A DNA stretch of 64,000 nt from Evernia prunastri (Eukaryota; Ascomycota; Lecanoromycetes; Lecanorales; Parmeliaceae). The position numbers and the translations under genes were made by a program. This document shows, in pieces, positions 33,180 through 44,225 of this stretch (the first letter of the stretch is position 1; every line of letters begins with the position of its first letter). The stretch covers positions 1 through 64,000 of the forward strand of contig NKYR01000087.1 of NCBI GenBank assembly GCA_003184365.1. Reading direction: 5' to 3'. The notes below the pieces were generated by a model. That model did not search any database. It was given only the letters and a program-made list of their open reading frames with translations, and was not told the DNA's origin.

Positions 33180-35656
33180 TCACTGGCCGTCAGCGTTCCC
33201 GTCGTAAATGCCTCGGCTCACTTTGGCAGGGTTGCCTGCTACTACTGTGAACCTTGGGACATCCTGTTCCTTTGTTAGTCTCTAACTGTATGCTTGTATC
33301 GGTCTTAGAGTCTGTCATACCTGATGTAGCAAACTTCCGGCGCCAACAGTGCTGCTCTTACCGACCCTCACGCCAGCCAAGATGGTCACATTGCTTCCAA
33401 TCCAGCAATCTTCCTCAATCACAATGTTTCTACCCAAGGCTGGCCCGTTGCTGCCCTGGCGCCTCCTCGGATCAATGGGGTAGGTAGCGCACACAAGCTT
33501 TACATTAGGACTGAAGATGCATCTCGCTCCAATGGTGACCGAACAAGTGTCAGAGATGCGACAATCAGCACCAATGAGTACGTCATCGCCCACGGTAATG
33601 TTGTAGCCGTAGTCGCAGTTGAAAGGCGCTTCTACAACAACTCGCTCACCCACGCTACCAAAGGGCAGTTCCATCTGAGGAGTCGGTACTTCGCCGTTAG
33701 CACCAGGCGGCTCCGGAGTTGGGCGCAGACTGATAATTTGACGGAAGAGGCGACAGCGCTCTTCGGGGCTGGCACCATGGGATGGGTTGGTCGCATTGTT
33801 GAAACGCCAGATGGCGGCGATGCAGCGCTCGCGGTCCTCAGTGAGGGCAGGAGTCAGTGGTAAGTAGTACAGCCCCTTCAGCATCTTCTCTCGCTCGGTG
33901 TACTGCTCATTGCGACGTGATGGAGAGGGACGTATAGTCGCTGAGTGTGTCGTAGCTGCTTGCGCAATGGCTTGCACGCTGTTTTGATTTGGTGGAGTAT
34001 TGTTGTGATTCGGTGGATGAGGTGCCTGAGAGTATTGCGACGCAGAGGAGTTAGTCCGATGCACAGAAGCCGGCGGATGCATTGAACTTTGTTCTTGGGC
34101 ATCAGGCATCTCGTACACGGAACCACGGTGGCCGTTCTGATCATACTTAGACATAGATGGAGGATGGCTTGAATATGGTCGTGGAGCTTTGGCCCATGCC
34201 GACTTCTGGTCCGGAGAACTTTGCCTACCATAGACCTGATCACGATCATTATCGACATCGATCGGTTTGACACGGTCTCCTTCGTACGATCTCTGCATAT
34301 GTTGAGGCGGCGGGCCTGGGTACTCTGGGCTTGTCTCCTGGTAGCGAGGGGTAGGGGGATATGGAGCACGAGAAGGAGTACCTTGGGGTGGGTAGCCATT
34401 CTTTGATTGAAGAGGGATGGGTTGTTTGGTGTTGTTCGGTTTCTGCCACGTATTCCTCATGGTGTATCCTTCGCAGACGAAGCCCCCTCGCAAGCAATTG
34501 TTACCTGTTAATCTGTTAACTACCCGATCTCAACGTGAGACCCCGTTCGAGGATTGAGCTTACATTCAGGATGTTGTTCATCACACTTCTTCTTTCTCCG
34601 TCTACAGGTCATGCATCCTGTTTTGGTACGGTTGCTGAAAACTCTCTTTCTTCGCTTGCGATCTAGGTCTGCAGAGCTACGATTTGCACCATAATCCCCA
34701 TACTGTCCATGCTCGTCATCGTCCTCTGGAGTTCCGTAACCGTCACGGGGAGGCATCGAATCGTAACTTCGATTGTGCTGTCGCAGGGACTCAGCCATCT
34801 GTTGGTCTGAGTAGTATGGCCTGCTTTGACCCGAAGCAATAGAAGGATCGACAGGATGCTCGTAGTCATTCCTCACATGCTGATGTCGCTCTGGTCGTGG
34901 GTAAATATCAGGGGGGCTTTCTCGCATTTGCGGCGGTCCATGGTACGCATCTGGAGGGGGGGGCGGGTACGTTTCTGGGGGTGGAGGATAGGTTTGACGA
35001 GGACTGTATGCTGGCCGCTCCCTTGGAGGCCCGTTGTCCATGCTATGCATGCGTTGACCGCCTGGGCTGGGAGGGGGACCATGCATAGGGTACACCGCTT
35101 GGTGATCGTATTCAGAACGTCGTTGGTTGTCTCCATCAAAGGATCGCTTTCGCTTTTGCACTTGGGGACTCATGACTCCATTAGACTGTTGATTACTCGG
35201 TGTCCTAGAATGATTCGGGTATTGCGCTCTGGGTTCGTTGGACGGCTCAGGCCGTTGTGAAGTTGTTGACGGTGGACGGTCCAATGGGTGAGAATAATTT
35301 GGACCTGGTGCTGGGCCTTGAGGATGTGTTGAAGCTTGAGGCTGAGATGCTGGGGCTGGTGATAGCCGTCTCTCTTGTCGCGCTGGTTCCGAACCGTTCG
35401 CCGGTCGATCCTGCCGGGGTTGGACTGGAGACTGCGGACCTTCATGCTGATTGCTTGGAAGAATCGAACGGTGAGTGGTGGTTTCGGGACCCTCCTTCTG
35501 AGGCTCATGATCCGGTTTTGGTTTTGCTGGAGGTGCCGGAGAGGTGCTGCCGTTAACAGCAGTAAATGATGGTCTGGGTTCAGACAAGTGATCGCTTTCC
35601 AGAGATCCTTGCCCCTCGCCTGCGCTGGGCTGGTTGGAAGTGACTGCTGCCATCAT
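33180..35656 (-). CDS. Zn(II)2Cys6 regulator fused to a maltose-acetyltransferase-like domain
   Basis: Three exons: 35656-34564, 34504-33321, 33263-33180 (786 aa). Residues 1-340 are Pro/Gln/Ser-rich and disordered. A complete binuclear zinc cluster follows at Cys348, 351, 358, 365, 368 and 375 (CX2CX6CX6CX2CX6C), preceded by a basic KRRKR region; intron 1 splits Cys365. A second disordered part leads to a C-terminal maltose O-acetyltransferase-like module: the short Mac helix region (EREKMLKGLYY) and a left-handed beta-helix of hexapeptides (GDDVLIGADCRI to VVAGNPAKV). In the bacterial enzymes the catalytic His lies in a THPID motif. Here it is ATYPID, with Tyr706 (codon TAC, 33482-33480). 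DNA binding is likely and acetyl transfer doubtful. The intron joins are strongly supported by the Cys spacing and the DVPRFTVVAGNPA tail. A 5' non-coding intron near 35.8 kb is possible. Confidence 0.88.
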
Positions 35657-38270
35657 TCACCTCACACCCGCGAGTTTGTCGCTTACTGCGTGTCGTAGGC
35701 GCGAGATTTCTTTATCCTGGCCTGCCAGCGCGGTGAGCAGACATCGCGCCTTAAAAGGATATACGGTCTATAGAAAAACAAGGCAGATTGAAACACTCAC
35801 CTCAAGTATGCCTTTGCTCGAAAGTGTCTGTAGGCCGCGTGAGCGCGCTTGATAATGCGTCTACTGCAGACTAAGTCGAGGTGGATTCAGAGAACGAATC
35901 CGCAGAATTTGAGTGACGAACTAGCGGTGCAGCTTGAGTATACGTGAAGCCGTCACCAAGATGCGAACGAGTTGGAGAGGAGGTGTGAAAGAGAAGGGAG
36001 GGAGGGTTTGGGAAAAGCGATCCTGCCCTCGGTGCGCTAATGAGCCTGGCGTGAATTGTCGCGCGGTGCTTAGCTCGTATGGGATGAATTTGGCACACTT
36101 TCTTCACTCATTTGAATTTCTTTATTTTATTTGAAAATGAATTTGCGATTCTTCAGAGACTTGACTTTTGACTATATGGGGCAAAGAGACCCAGCGGCTT
36201 GGTTCTGTAGGATTATTACAGCCGGAGTCGGGGTGGGAACGCAGAGTTGGGGAGGGCGGCTGTGCTTTAACGCAGTGAGCGATTGTGGAGCGGGGGAATT
36301 ACTAGCTTCGAATTTTACTAGGGGCAAAACGCCGATCACGATGATTGGGTTTCAACTTTCGAGGCTGCAGCCCCAAAAATAAGAAAATTAAGAAAAAAAG
36401 ACACCACCACCCGCTCTTGTTTGAGCTGATTGGATTCAGCACCCACCCTCCTTGAAATAATGAATAATGCTTGCACGGGCGATTACACCTCTTCAGCAGC
36501 CTCATCCTAGACCTTAAGTACCTACGCAAACATTATTACTTCAAAATATTATTATGGCCGACAAGGTCACGCTATAACTATTTAATAAAATTCTCTTTAG
36601 CGTGGCCATTATGCAGGCTCAGCAAGGAGTTCAAGGAGTGAGTCAGCTCGGCGGCAAGATGGCCAGCACCTCCAGTTGCTTTGACCACTCGGCACGGGGC
36701 TAACTTTTTTTAGCGCTTCCTGAAGCTCGTAAACTTAATTTTGACGAGGATCTGACGGCGCCATTGCATTGGTCACAAGGAAGCCGCTGAGGCAACTCGT
36801 GCATCCTACTCGATCGGCGGCGAGGATAATGTACTTAAGTACAGTAGTAGTACACACACCTCATCTTGCAAGTAGCAACACGGCTGCCACGGAGAGCTTA
36901 AATTGCCCTAGGTATTTATTTCATCCTGGCTCATACCGCTGTTCCATTTCCTTATTATTTTTGATCCGCCGAGACCCAATCAGTGTTGGTAAAGTGTCGG
37001 CCAACAAAGCTGACACCCTCATCATCGTACGGATGGAGTCTCACCATCTGCGTCCAAGTTGATGGGCGTCGGCGGGGGCCAGTCTTAGTCTCACAACGCT
37101 CTAGCTACGCCACCATGCACGGAGAAGCCCCTTCAAGAGTCCAAGACGTGAGAACTTGCTAGGCCAGCCCCGCAATCTTGCGAGGCTAACGTCGCGCGTG
37201 TTTGCCGTGTTTGCCTCGGTCATCCTCAAAAGTCCAAACCTCGCTTACCCAGTACCGAGTCACCGACAGTCTGGCTCCAAAATCAAATGAGGCATCGTGC
37301 TCATACAGCCTGGCTGCTGTCGAGAGAAAGGCTAATAGAAGGTGGTTGATTCAGCATGATGAGTGGTCAGTATGCAAATCACTGGTGATGATAGGACGGG
37401 ACCGGCGGACCACATGAGGAGAAATATGAGGAGAAGTGTGATCTCCGAAAAAGGACCAATCAAAATCCTGCGATCACGGCTCGTCCCTTTGATGGTGCAT
37501 TGAAATTCTGCAGAGCACAACCGACCGCCCGATTGCAGGTGTGAAACTGGACGCACATCTAGCCCCTGCTTGCGGTCATCATGCAGAAATCAGGCCAACC
37601 ACTTTCATGCAGGCTTGGGATTGCAGGAGCGGCGCTTGCCATTTACCGCCTAAAGTGAACCTAAAACCGCTTGGCACGCTAAATACATTGAACTGAGGGC
37701 GGCGCCTCTAAGCGCTCTTTGTAACACCTTCGTCTCTTGATAAGTAATAGATGCAGCGTCGAAACTCAACGTCTTACAGAGAATAGGGTATGGTGGAGAA
37801 CGCGAAACACAAAGTGGTAACATCTTGAACCGCGCGTAAGGCAAGAGCTGTTCGGGAAGTCAACGGGCCACCACTTCTCGTTTCGAGTACTCAATCGTGC
37901 CTATGTCTTGCAACGTTACCTATTCGCAGAAACTCCCGATCCCCAACTACGGAATGACTCGATGCATGGTATATAACGTTGCGCGTTCAGATTTTCCGTT
38001 GTATCATACCATTACAGTTCTCTGCCACGTCGCATGCTCGACTCAGAAGGTTAAATATGATTGGTAATATGGTGTAGCTACTGAATTGGACCAAAATGAT
38101 GAAGACTGACGATACAGTTTCTTCGCATTAATGACTGAAACCTCGTCACTGTGTGGACACTAATATCTTTAGCTAAGACACAGGGCCTTAGATACGGCCT
38201 TGAAATATCTGAGGTTACTTGCATGGTAAATCAATCCTGATGAACGTGCCTCAAGCCGGTCGAGCCCTCA
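35657..38270. other. Gene-poor stretch of 2.6 kb
   Basis: I find no coding region I can support. An interrupted inverted repeat lies at 36551-36612 (ATGGCC...ACGCTA on the left, TAGCGTGGCCAT on the right). A 12-bp palindrome, GTACTTAAGTAC, is near 36831. The left part must carry the promoter of the regulator fusion gene. Confidence 0.45.
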
Positions 38271-39677
38271 TTACTCCACGCCCTCTGTCTCTTCTAGACC
38301 TCTCAAAAATGCGTCTACTTCTCTTGGCTCTGTGATCCCCCATACCTGCATATTTCGGAATTAGCCTTGCTTCTTCAAGGCAAAGAACTCGGCTCGGAGC
38401 ATGATGCGAAAAGTACACTTACGCCACCTCCTTTGGTTGTATCTTGCCTCATGCCTACCTCCTTGCCTACTAGATTCCGCCCGACCTTTCCCGGTCCAAT
38501 ACCCACCCAACGCCTCACCCGTTCCTCTTGGTCGAGCCACCGTATGCTATCCCACCATTTCACAGTCTCCACGCATTGCCTTGACAGCAATTCCTTCAAC
38601 TGGTCCGCGCTACCAAAAGGCCTGGCACTCACGTTGCTGATGCACGGGAACAAGGCGTGTTCGAAATCGATTTCCGTTTCGTCTAATAGGTCCCGCATCA
38701 TCTTCGCCGCTGGCGCCATGATTGGGGAATGGAAAGGCGAGTCGGTCGCCAGCCTCACTGCCCTAGGATCATGACCACCGAACTGCCTTAAATTCACCAA
38801 AAGAGCCTGAATCTTCTCCAAACTCCCACTCAGTACGATTTGGTTTTTACTGTTGATGTTCGCAATGACCACCTGTTCGATCGGCGGTCTATGGCTTGCT
38901 GAATCGGCCCTGCCGCCCTCACCAACCCCATGGCCTAGGAAATCGTGGGTTGCTTCGATGAGACTCGAAAGCCGATCAGGCTCGCATACCAGTGCTACCA
39001 TGCCATACTCCCCACCCTCTTTATTCGTAGCATCCATACTGCACTTGGCCATAGCTTCCGCCCTCCTAGTCACCATTCTTAAAGCATCCTCATACCTCAG
39101 ATGCCGACTACTGACAAGTGCTGCAAATTCTCCAAGGCTATGCCCTAAACATACATCAACCCTTTTCCCAGTATCGAAACCGAACTCTTGCTCAAGGACT
39201 CGTAGTACCATTACCGAGGTAGCCATGATGGCGGGTTGAGCGTTTGGGGTGGCCGTGAGGGTGGAATTGGGCCCTTCCACGATGATCTTGGAGAGCGGCG
39301 TGGAGAGGATTTGGTCCATTTCTTCGAGGAAGGGGGTGCATATATGCGGGAAGGCGGCGACCCAGGGAGAGGCCATACCGATACGCTGGACACCTTGCCC
39401 TGAGTAGGGAGCGGTTAGTGGTACGGGCTGATGGAGGATAAAGGTGGTTAGTACCTGGGAAGAAAAGGGCGGTCTTGGGGGGAGACTTCGCGGTTGTGGA
39501 ACTCCATCTGGTGTGGCTTGATATGCAGCCTTGAACTGTTGTTCTAGGCGGAGTGCGAAAGGCACTATGTGAGCGTTTAGGACAACAGCGGCCCAGGCTA
39601 TCCAGGCGGGAAGTATGGGTCAGCTGCTTCATTTCGTGAAGATGTTGCACCAAGCCGTAATGGCAAATTCGCTCCAT
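38271..39677 (-). CDS. mct1: Mitochondrial malonyl-CoA:ACP transacylase (Mct1-like)
   Basis: Three exons: 39677-39455, 39399-38423, 38345-38271 (424 aa). Loads malonyl groups onto mitochondrial acyl carrier protein for type II fatty-acid and lipoate synthesis. The catalytic Ser162 is in GHSLGE, the oxyanion-side GQGVQ follows the first splice join (FFPG/QGVQRIGM), and the His of SPFHSPIM is present. The basic, Ser/Arg-rich first 65 residues fit a mitochondrial presequence. The start could also be the Met at 39632. Intron 2 (77 bp) is needed to reach the C-terminal helix VWGITEPREVDAFLRGLEE; without it the frame ends in non-family sequence. Confidence 0.9.
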
Positions 39678-40003
39678 GCACACCAGGCACCATCTTTGTG
39701 TGATGTCAGATTGGCGCCATATTCACCTTTTGGAGGACCTGTCGTGAAGGTGGGGTGATAACGAAGCGCCCAGAGTCTTGGCGTTTGTTCTACGGTCGAC
39801 TCCTAAGCCAAACACATGTGGAAATGCACGATATACGATTGTAAAGCTTCGTTTTGTGATTCAATACCATGATATATGGCATTTGCTTGCGCACAACGCT
39901 AAACCCTTCAGATAATGCCTGCCACGTCCAATGGAAACGAACAGACCCGTGTAGAAACTATACACACGAAAAAGGAGCTTCTCCATTCACCAGCTTATAA
40001 TAT
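39678..40003. other. Intergenic, tandem minus-strand genes
   Basis: It holds the MCT1 promoter and the NDUFS7 3' end. Nothing else recognised. Confidence 0.5.
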
Positions 40004-40974
40004 TCACTTTCGATACCACATGCGTGTAATCCCTGATGAAATGCATGCATTAGTATTGTCTTTCCAGAAGGCGGGGGGTTCTCGGCATGAAAACAAGCAT
40101 ATCGGTGGATCAATGCTCGTATGATGCGTCTTGAGGTCCACAGTGTGTGAGGAAGGGGGAACCCGAAGCCGGAAAAACTTACTCGTATGCCTCATCTTCT
40201 TCTGTAGTTGGAAGATCCCGTACATCAACGCTTCGCTTGTTGGCGGGCATCCAGGGACGTAGATATCCACGGGCACAATACGGTCACATCCCCTTGTGAC
40301 ACTGTAGCTGTAGTGATAGTATCCCCCTCCATTGGCGCAAGAACCCATGCTGATCACCCATCTCGGATCTGGCATCTGATCATATACCTGACGTAGGGCA
40401 GGGGCCATCTTGTTGGTGAGGGTGCCAGCAACAATCATAACATCTGATTGTCGAGGCGAGGCACGGAAAATTATACCTAGGCGATCTTGGTCGTAACGTG
40501 GGGTCGAAAGATGCATCATTTCTATAGCGCAGCAAGCAAGGCCAAATGTCATAGGCCATAGGGAGCCTTGACGGGCCCAATTGGCAATCTGATCCATCGT
40601 TGTTCTTGAAAAAGAAGACAATTAGCGATCCATTCGAGCTGGGAAAAAAGTCTGGGTAAATAAGACACACAATGCATATTGCATAGCACCCTCTTTCTTT
40701 TCTTGACTTGGCAACGGAACTTCTCTCCGAGGCTTGCCAGTGACGCTGAGCGGCGGACCTTGAGCATCGTGGGATGGTGTGACCTCTGTAGTGGCAGATT
40801 TTGATGCTGTTGATGAAATAAATGCTGATGGACCTGCTCGGAAAGGAAGGAAGGCAGATGCTGGCTTGGCTGTGGGAAAGAAAAATAGGTCAGTCGCATG
40901 TGGCAATTGGGGGTGTTTGCGGAGAGCACACCTCGTAAGGCCATAGAGGCTGCTAATCTCGTGTTTGAAAGCAT
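40004..40974 (-). CDS. Complex I PSST subunit (NDUFS7), mitochondrial
   Basis: Four exons: 40974-40932, 40869-40671, 40604-40183, 40032-40004 (230 aa). This is the subunit carrying iron-sulfur cluster N2, next to the ubiquinone site. The ligands are present: the adjacent pair in GLACCAIEMM, Cys in GSCANGGG and Cys in VPGCPPTSEAL. Residues 1-70 are a basic, Ser/Ala-rich mitochondrial presequence with intervening linker. The last exon is 29 nt (ITRMWYRK), separated by a 150-bp intron whose read-through would give an unrelated tail. Length and core match fungal nuo-19.3-type subunits. Confidence 0.95.
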
Positions 40975-41120
40975 GATAAAGACGAAGGATAAAGATGAAG
41001 TCTGGCGGGCGTACTGCTGGAGAAAAGAGCTGGTGGGGGAGGGTAAGGTATTTGATGGGCGAAATATGAATGATCGAAGCGACATTCGACTGATTCGAGA
41101 ATGGTGATGTCGGATGGGCG

Positions 41121-41558
41121 CTAGCGTGACCAGCTAAAACGTTTTAGTGAACGCCGCCGATCTTTCCCTTTCTCGCCTTTCTCTCTGTCCCTCTCTTTCT
41201 CTGCCGTTGAGCTTTCAACGATACCTCTTTCTTCTCGCTCGCAACCGTCTTTCCGGTAATCAAGGTAGGTGAATCTATCAGTCCGTTGCATTAAACCCAG
41301 GAGAGATTCGCAGAAAAGGCTTTGCTCTTCGTCTTCTGGATGACCTTGCTTCACTCCTCGGCTATTAGACTCGGAAACTCGTGGGGATGACAGCCAGCGT
41401 TTCAAATCAGGCATCGACGTCTTTCCCTTGAAGTTGGTCTTGACAGATTGCCAAGCGGTTTGGATCTTAGAACTTGGCGAATTTGGGCTCGAGGATCCCG
41501 TTGCGTCTGCTGAGTTCGTTGCTCGGTTTCCCTCGTCAGATGATCTTGAGGAGCTCAT
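41121..41558 (-). CDS. Small Ser-rich hypothetical protein (145 aa)
   Basis: A single exon. The N-terminal 35 residues are Ser/Asn-rich, followed by a short amphipathic stretch (KIQTAWQSVKTNFKGKTSMPDLKRWL) that may be the conserved core. The last 35 residues are highly charged (EKERDREKGEKGKDRRRS). No domain recognised. It starts 584 bp upstream of the NDUFS7 start on the same strand. Amino-acid composition argues for a real gene; lack of any known motif keeps confidence moderate. Confidence 0.5.
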   Translation of the reverse strand: MSSSRSSDEGNRATNSADATGSSSPNSPSSKIQTAWQSVKTNFKGKTSMPDLKRWLSSPRVSESNSRGVKQGHPEDEEQSLFCESLLGLMQRTDRFTYLDYRKDGCEREERGIVESSTAEKERDREKGEKGKDRRRSLKRFSWSR

Positions 41559-42415
41559 CGTTCTCCTGGATGCCCTGGCGCTGGAGAGACGAAGTCATAA
41601 CTCTCTGACAAGTATTGAAGCCAATGATTATGAGTTTAAGAGGGAAAGTTTTGAAAAAGCAAACTGTGTGCCTATCGCACCTGCCAAATCTTGTACCACT
41701 TTGACCGTTTGGCAAAGCCTTCGATCTGTTTGAGATTGGGTCCAAGCGTGCTCAACAGCACACTTCTCTTCATATAATCGTTCCTCCTATCACACTGCCC
41801 TTTTCCCCTCTTTCACTTCACCCATTGATAGGTACTATATCTTCCCCCCCTACCTCGCTTATGTTCCTGTGTCAGAATAAGATTTCTTTTCTCCCACGCA
41901 TCCAACCAACCGCATTCATCATCCGGAGAAGATTTTTGCTCCCAGTGTATGCATACATAACAGCCTTAGCTCCGCTTGTCGTCACTCTATGTTTGGCTAG
42001 TCGAACCTTGGCCTTCCGGCGTCCAGACGGAGAAATAGAGATTGCTCAGTCCAAATACGAATACAGCAGCACTCTTACTTGACCTCACGAAATCTTACTT
42101 AGCGTTGTTTGTGTGGCGCGAAGGTGTACAGGAGAGCTATCGTTGGCCAATGAGCAAAAGAAATGATCGGGTCTAGACTCTTCATGCTTTCCCGATAGAG
42201 TCTGGTGGTTAAATATGTCTCATCCACATCTGCACATTCCATTCCACAACAACAATATAAGGGTGGCAGAACCACCTTGTGATTCCGCTTCACCGCGATC
42301 TTGCCTGACTCATGGACTTGGAAACGTCGAAGGTTTTCTGACTTGAATTACCGGTCGAATATCTAACCACAGACCAAGCTATACCTCCTGCAAACCTCGT
42401 CTCTTTCAACGAAAC
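41559..42415. other. Intergenic, promoter side of the secreted-protein gene
   Basis: Between the small Ser-rich gene (-) and the six-cysteine protein gene (+), thus a divergent promoter region. Short frames only, no recognisable product, no repeat. Confidence 0.5.
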
Positions 42416-42886
42416 ATGATGCCCTTTAAAGTCATCATGGCTATTGCCCTGATGTCATCTCTGGCTGTTGCGCTACCTGAACCAATACCCGCGGCTATCC
42501 CTGAGGCTGTACCTGCACCATTTCCTGAAGCGGCACCTATTGCAGTGCCCGAAGCGAAAGAGTAAGAGTTCTGCTTCTCCGCCACCATTGCTACTGTTCG
42601 CGTGCTAACCAACATCAGGCTCTCCAGTCCTTTCCAAGCTTGTACCCCTGCTGGCGGTAAGTTGTCCGTTCTACAATGTGCTCTACATCATGATCGTCCG
42701 CTGTGCTCCAGACATATTCTGATAGTGCCCTCTCTAGCATCCTGCAAAGTAGCTACCCTGTTGTGCTGTTTGGGATATATTTGCACGGCTACAGGGCCTC
42801 TTTCAGGAACGTGTCAGCCTCTACTAAATCTGGGATCGACGACAACGATCAAGGCGATGGCAACAACGGTGGTGAAAGAGGCGTAG
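42416..42886 (+). CDS. Small secreted six-cysteine (knottin-like) protein
   Basis: Three exons: 42416-42561, 42619-42656, 42726-42886 (114 aa). A signal peptide (MMPFKVIMAIALMSSLAVA, residues 1-19) is followed by a Pro/Glu/Ala region built of PEA/PEP units (about 21-49), then a cysteine domain with spacing C-x10-C-x6-CC-x4-C-x9-C, and a Thr/Val-rich end. The CC and GTCQ parts resemble inhibitor-cystine-knot style small secreted fungal proteins. The third exon is set by the acceptor at 42725 (TGATAG). Using the nearer CAG at 42715 gives a stop after three codons. Role unknown: an effector, inhibitor or spore/wall peptide are all possible. Confidence 0.65.
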
Positions 42887-43118
42887 ATGCTACGGGGTTG
42901 GAGACCAACAATGTGTTGCGTGAGATGCTAAGATTATCTCAGTATTCCGACGGGAAAGAGACTCCCGTACATAAGTCAATAGATTAGATAGCGAAAAAAA
43001 GCATGGGTCTCGGAACAAGCCTTGGAGTGTGCCCCTTTAGCTCTTTCAAAAGTGACCTCGGCCCCGCCGCCCGCTGCCACTTGCTCCCGTTGGAGTATTC
43101 TCCAGTGCGGTGTCCACC

Positions 43119-43776
43119 ATGGCCACTCCATCAATAGCCTGCATAGGCATAATAGGCAAACATGTACCTCTCCCATTCCCCTCCACTCCCACAATGATCC
43201 ACAATCTAATACCTTCACAGGACAACCCTCTCCACATCGCTCTCTTCCCCCCTCACACCAGCACTCCCTCTGCGCAACTCGAATTCTCCTTCCTCCTCAA
43301 CGCCTCCCTCGATATCTTCGATGCCCGCGCTCGAGACCGAAACCGTGTCGATCAGGATCTGGGTATGCTGCAGGCTGTAGATGAGCGGTTGAGTATTTGG
43401 GGCTGGGAGACTGGGACGGGGACGAGATTCGCCGTTGTGGTTGACGTGTGGGGGAAAGCTGGGAACAAGGGTGCGAGGGGGATATCGGATGGAGATCTGA
43501 GGGGCGTGAGTTGCTACCCTTCGCCTTCCCAGGGGAAATGGTAGGGGGGTAAAGTCGAGGTTAGAATTGCTGATATGCGGGGTATGTTAGGCTTTTAAGG
43601 CGCTGCAAACAGCGTACATACGGCTGTTGCAGAACCCGTTCTACGTGCCGGACGAACATACGCCTATGGCTGTTGCTAGTGGGGTCGGGAAGGGGGGCCA
43701 GATAACAAGCAAGAGGTTCATTGAGGAGGTCAAAAGGATTGGCGAGGTTTGGAAGCCGGGCATGAGCATAGTGTGA
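43119..43776 (+). CDS. TRAPP complex subunit 2-like (TRAPPC2L/Tca17)
   Basis: Three exons: 43119-43163, 43221-43505, 43591-43776 (171 aa). The sedlin/longin fold starts SIACIGIIGKH, continues NPLHIALF, LEFSFLLNASLDIF and DLGMLQAVDERLSIWGW, and ends with AFKALQTAYIRLLQNPFY and a C-terminal helix FIEEVKRIGEVW. Tca17 and TRAPPC2L promote TRAPP II/III assembly in Golgi traffic. Intron 1 has no in-frame stop and would be read through by an ORF scan. Confidence 0.92.
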
Positions 43777-44225
43777 AGAGGTCAATGGAAGGTTACACTT
43801 TGACGCCGAAGTGGTGACTGGTGGCTTGTGAATGGTGTGCATGCTGGAGGCATAGGTGTGCTGCATCAATCCGAGACGGAGCAAGGCGCACCATCTTTGA
43901 CAGTTTCTAAAAGACTGTCAAAGCATAGTGTCGTCGGGCTGCTTCCTTACCACGATGAACCACCATCATCAAGAGTAACACCGAGAACGCAAGCCTGAAC
44001 TCCCGAGCCTACTGAGGTCAAGCGTATTGCGAACGGCATTTAGCGGTGTCTGTAAGGATCATACATGAAGAGGAGCGATTGATTCAATTTGGTTCTCACG
44101 TCGTCGGCTCAGACCCGTCCTTCGATTCAAGAATTCCAACTCAAGTACCAAGCTCTCAGAAACCATCTGGGATACATCAAGTTTCCAAGAACAGCGCCTG
44201 AGAGGCTTTACTTCCATTCACCAAC
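43777..44225. other. Intergenic between two plus-strand genes
   Basis: No gene, repeat or RNA recognised; it carries the leader and promoter of the ubiquitin-like protein gene. Confidence 0.5.

Noticed and set aside
38853..39239. 128-aa plus-strand frame
   Set aside because: Antisense to the MCT1 catalytic region; no features of its own.
42703..42987. Alternative 94-aa frame after the second intron of the six-cysteine protein gene
   Set aside because: Reaching it would need a different phase at the junction, and it removes the cysteine pattern; the frame ending at 42886 gives a coherent secreted protein.
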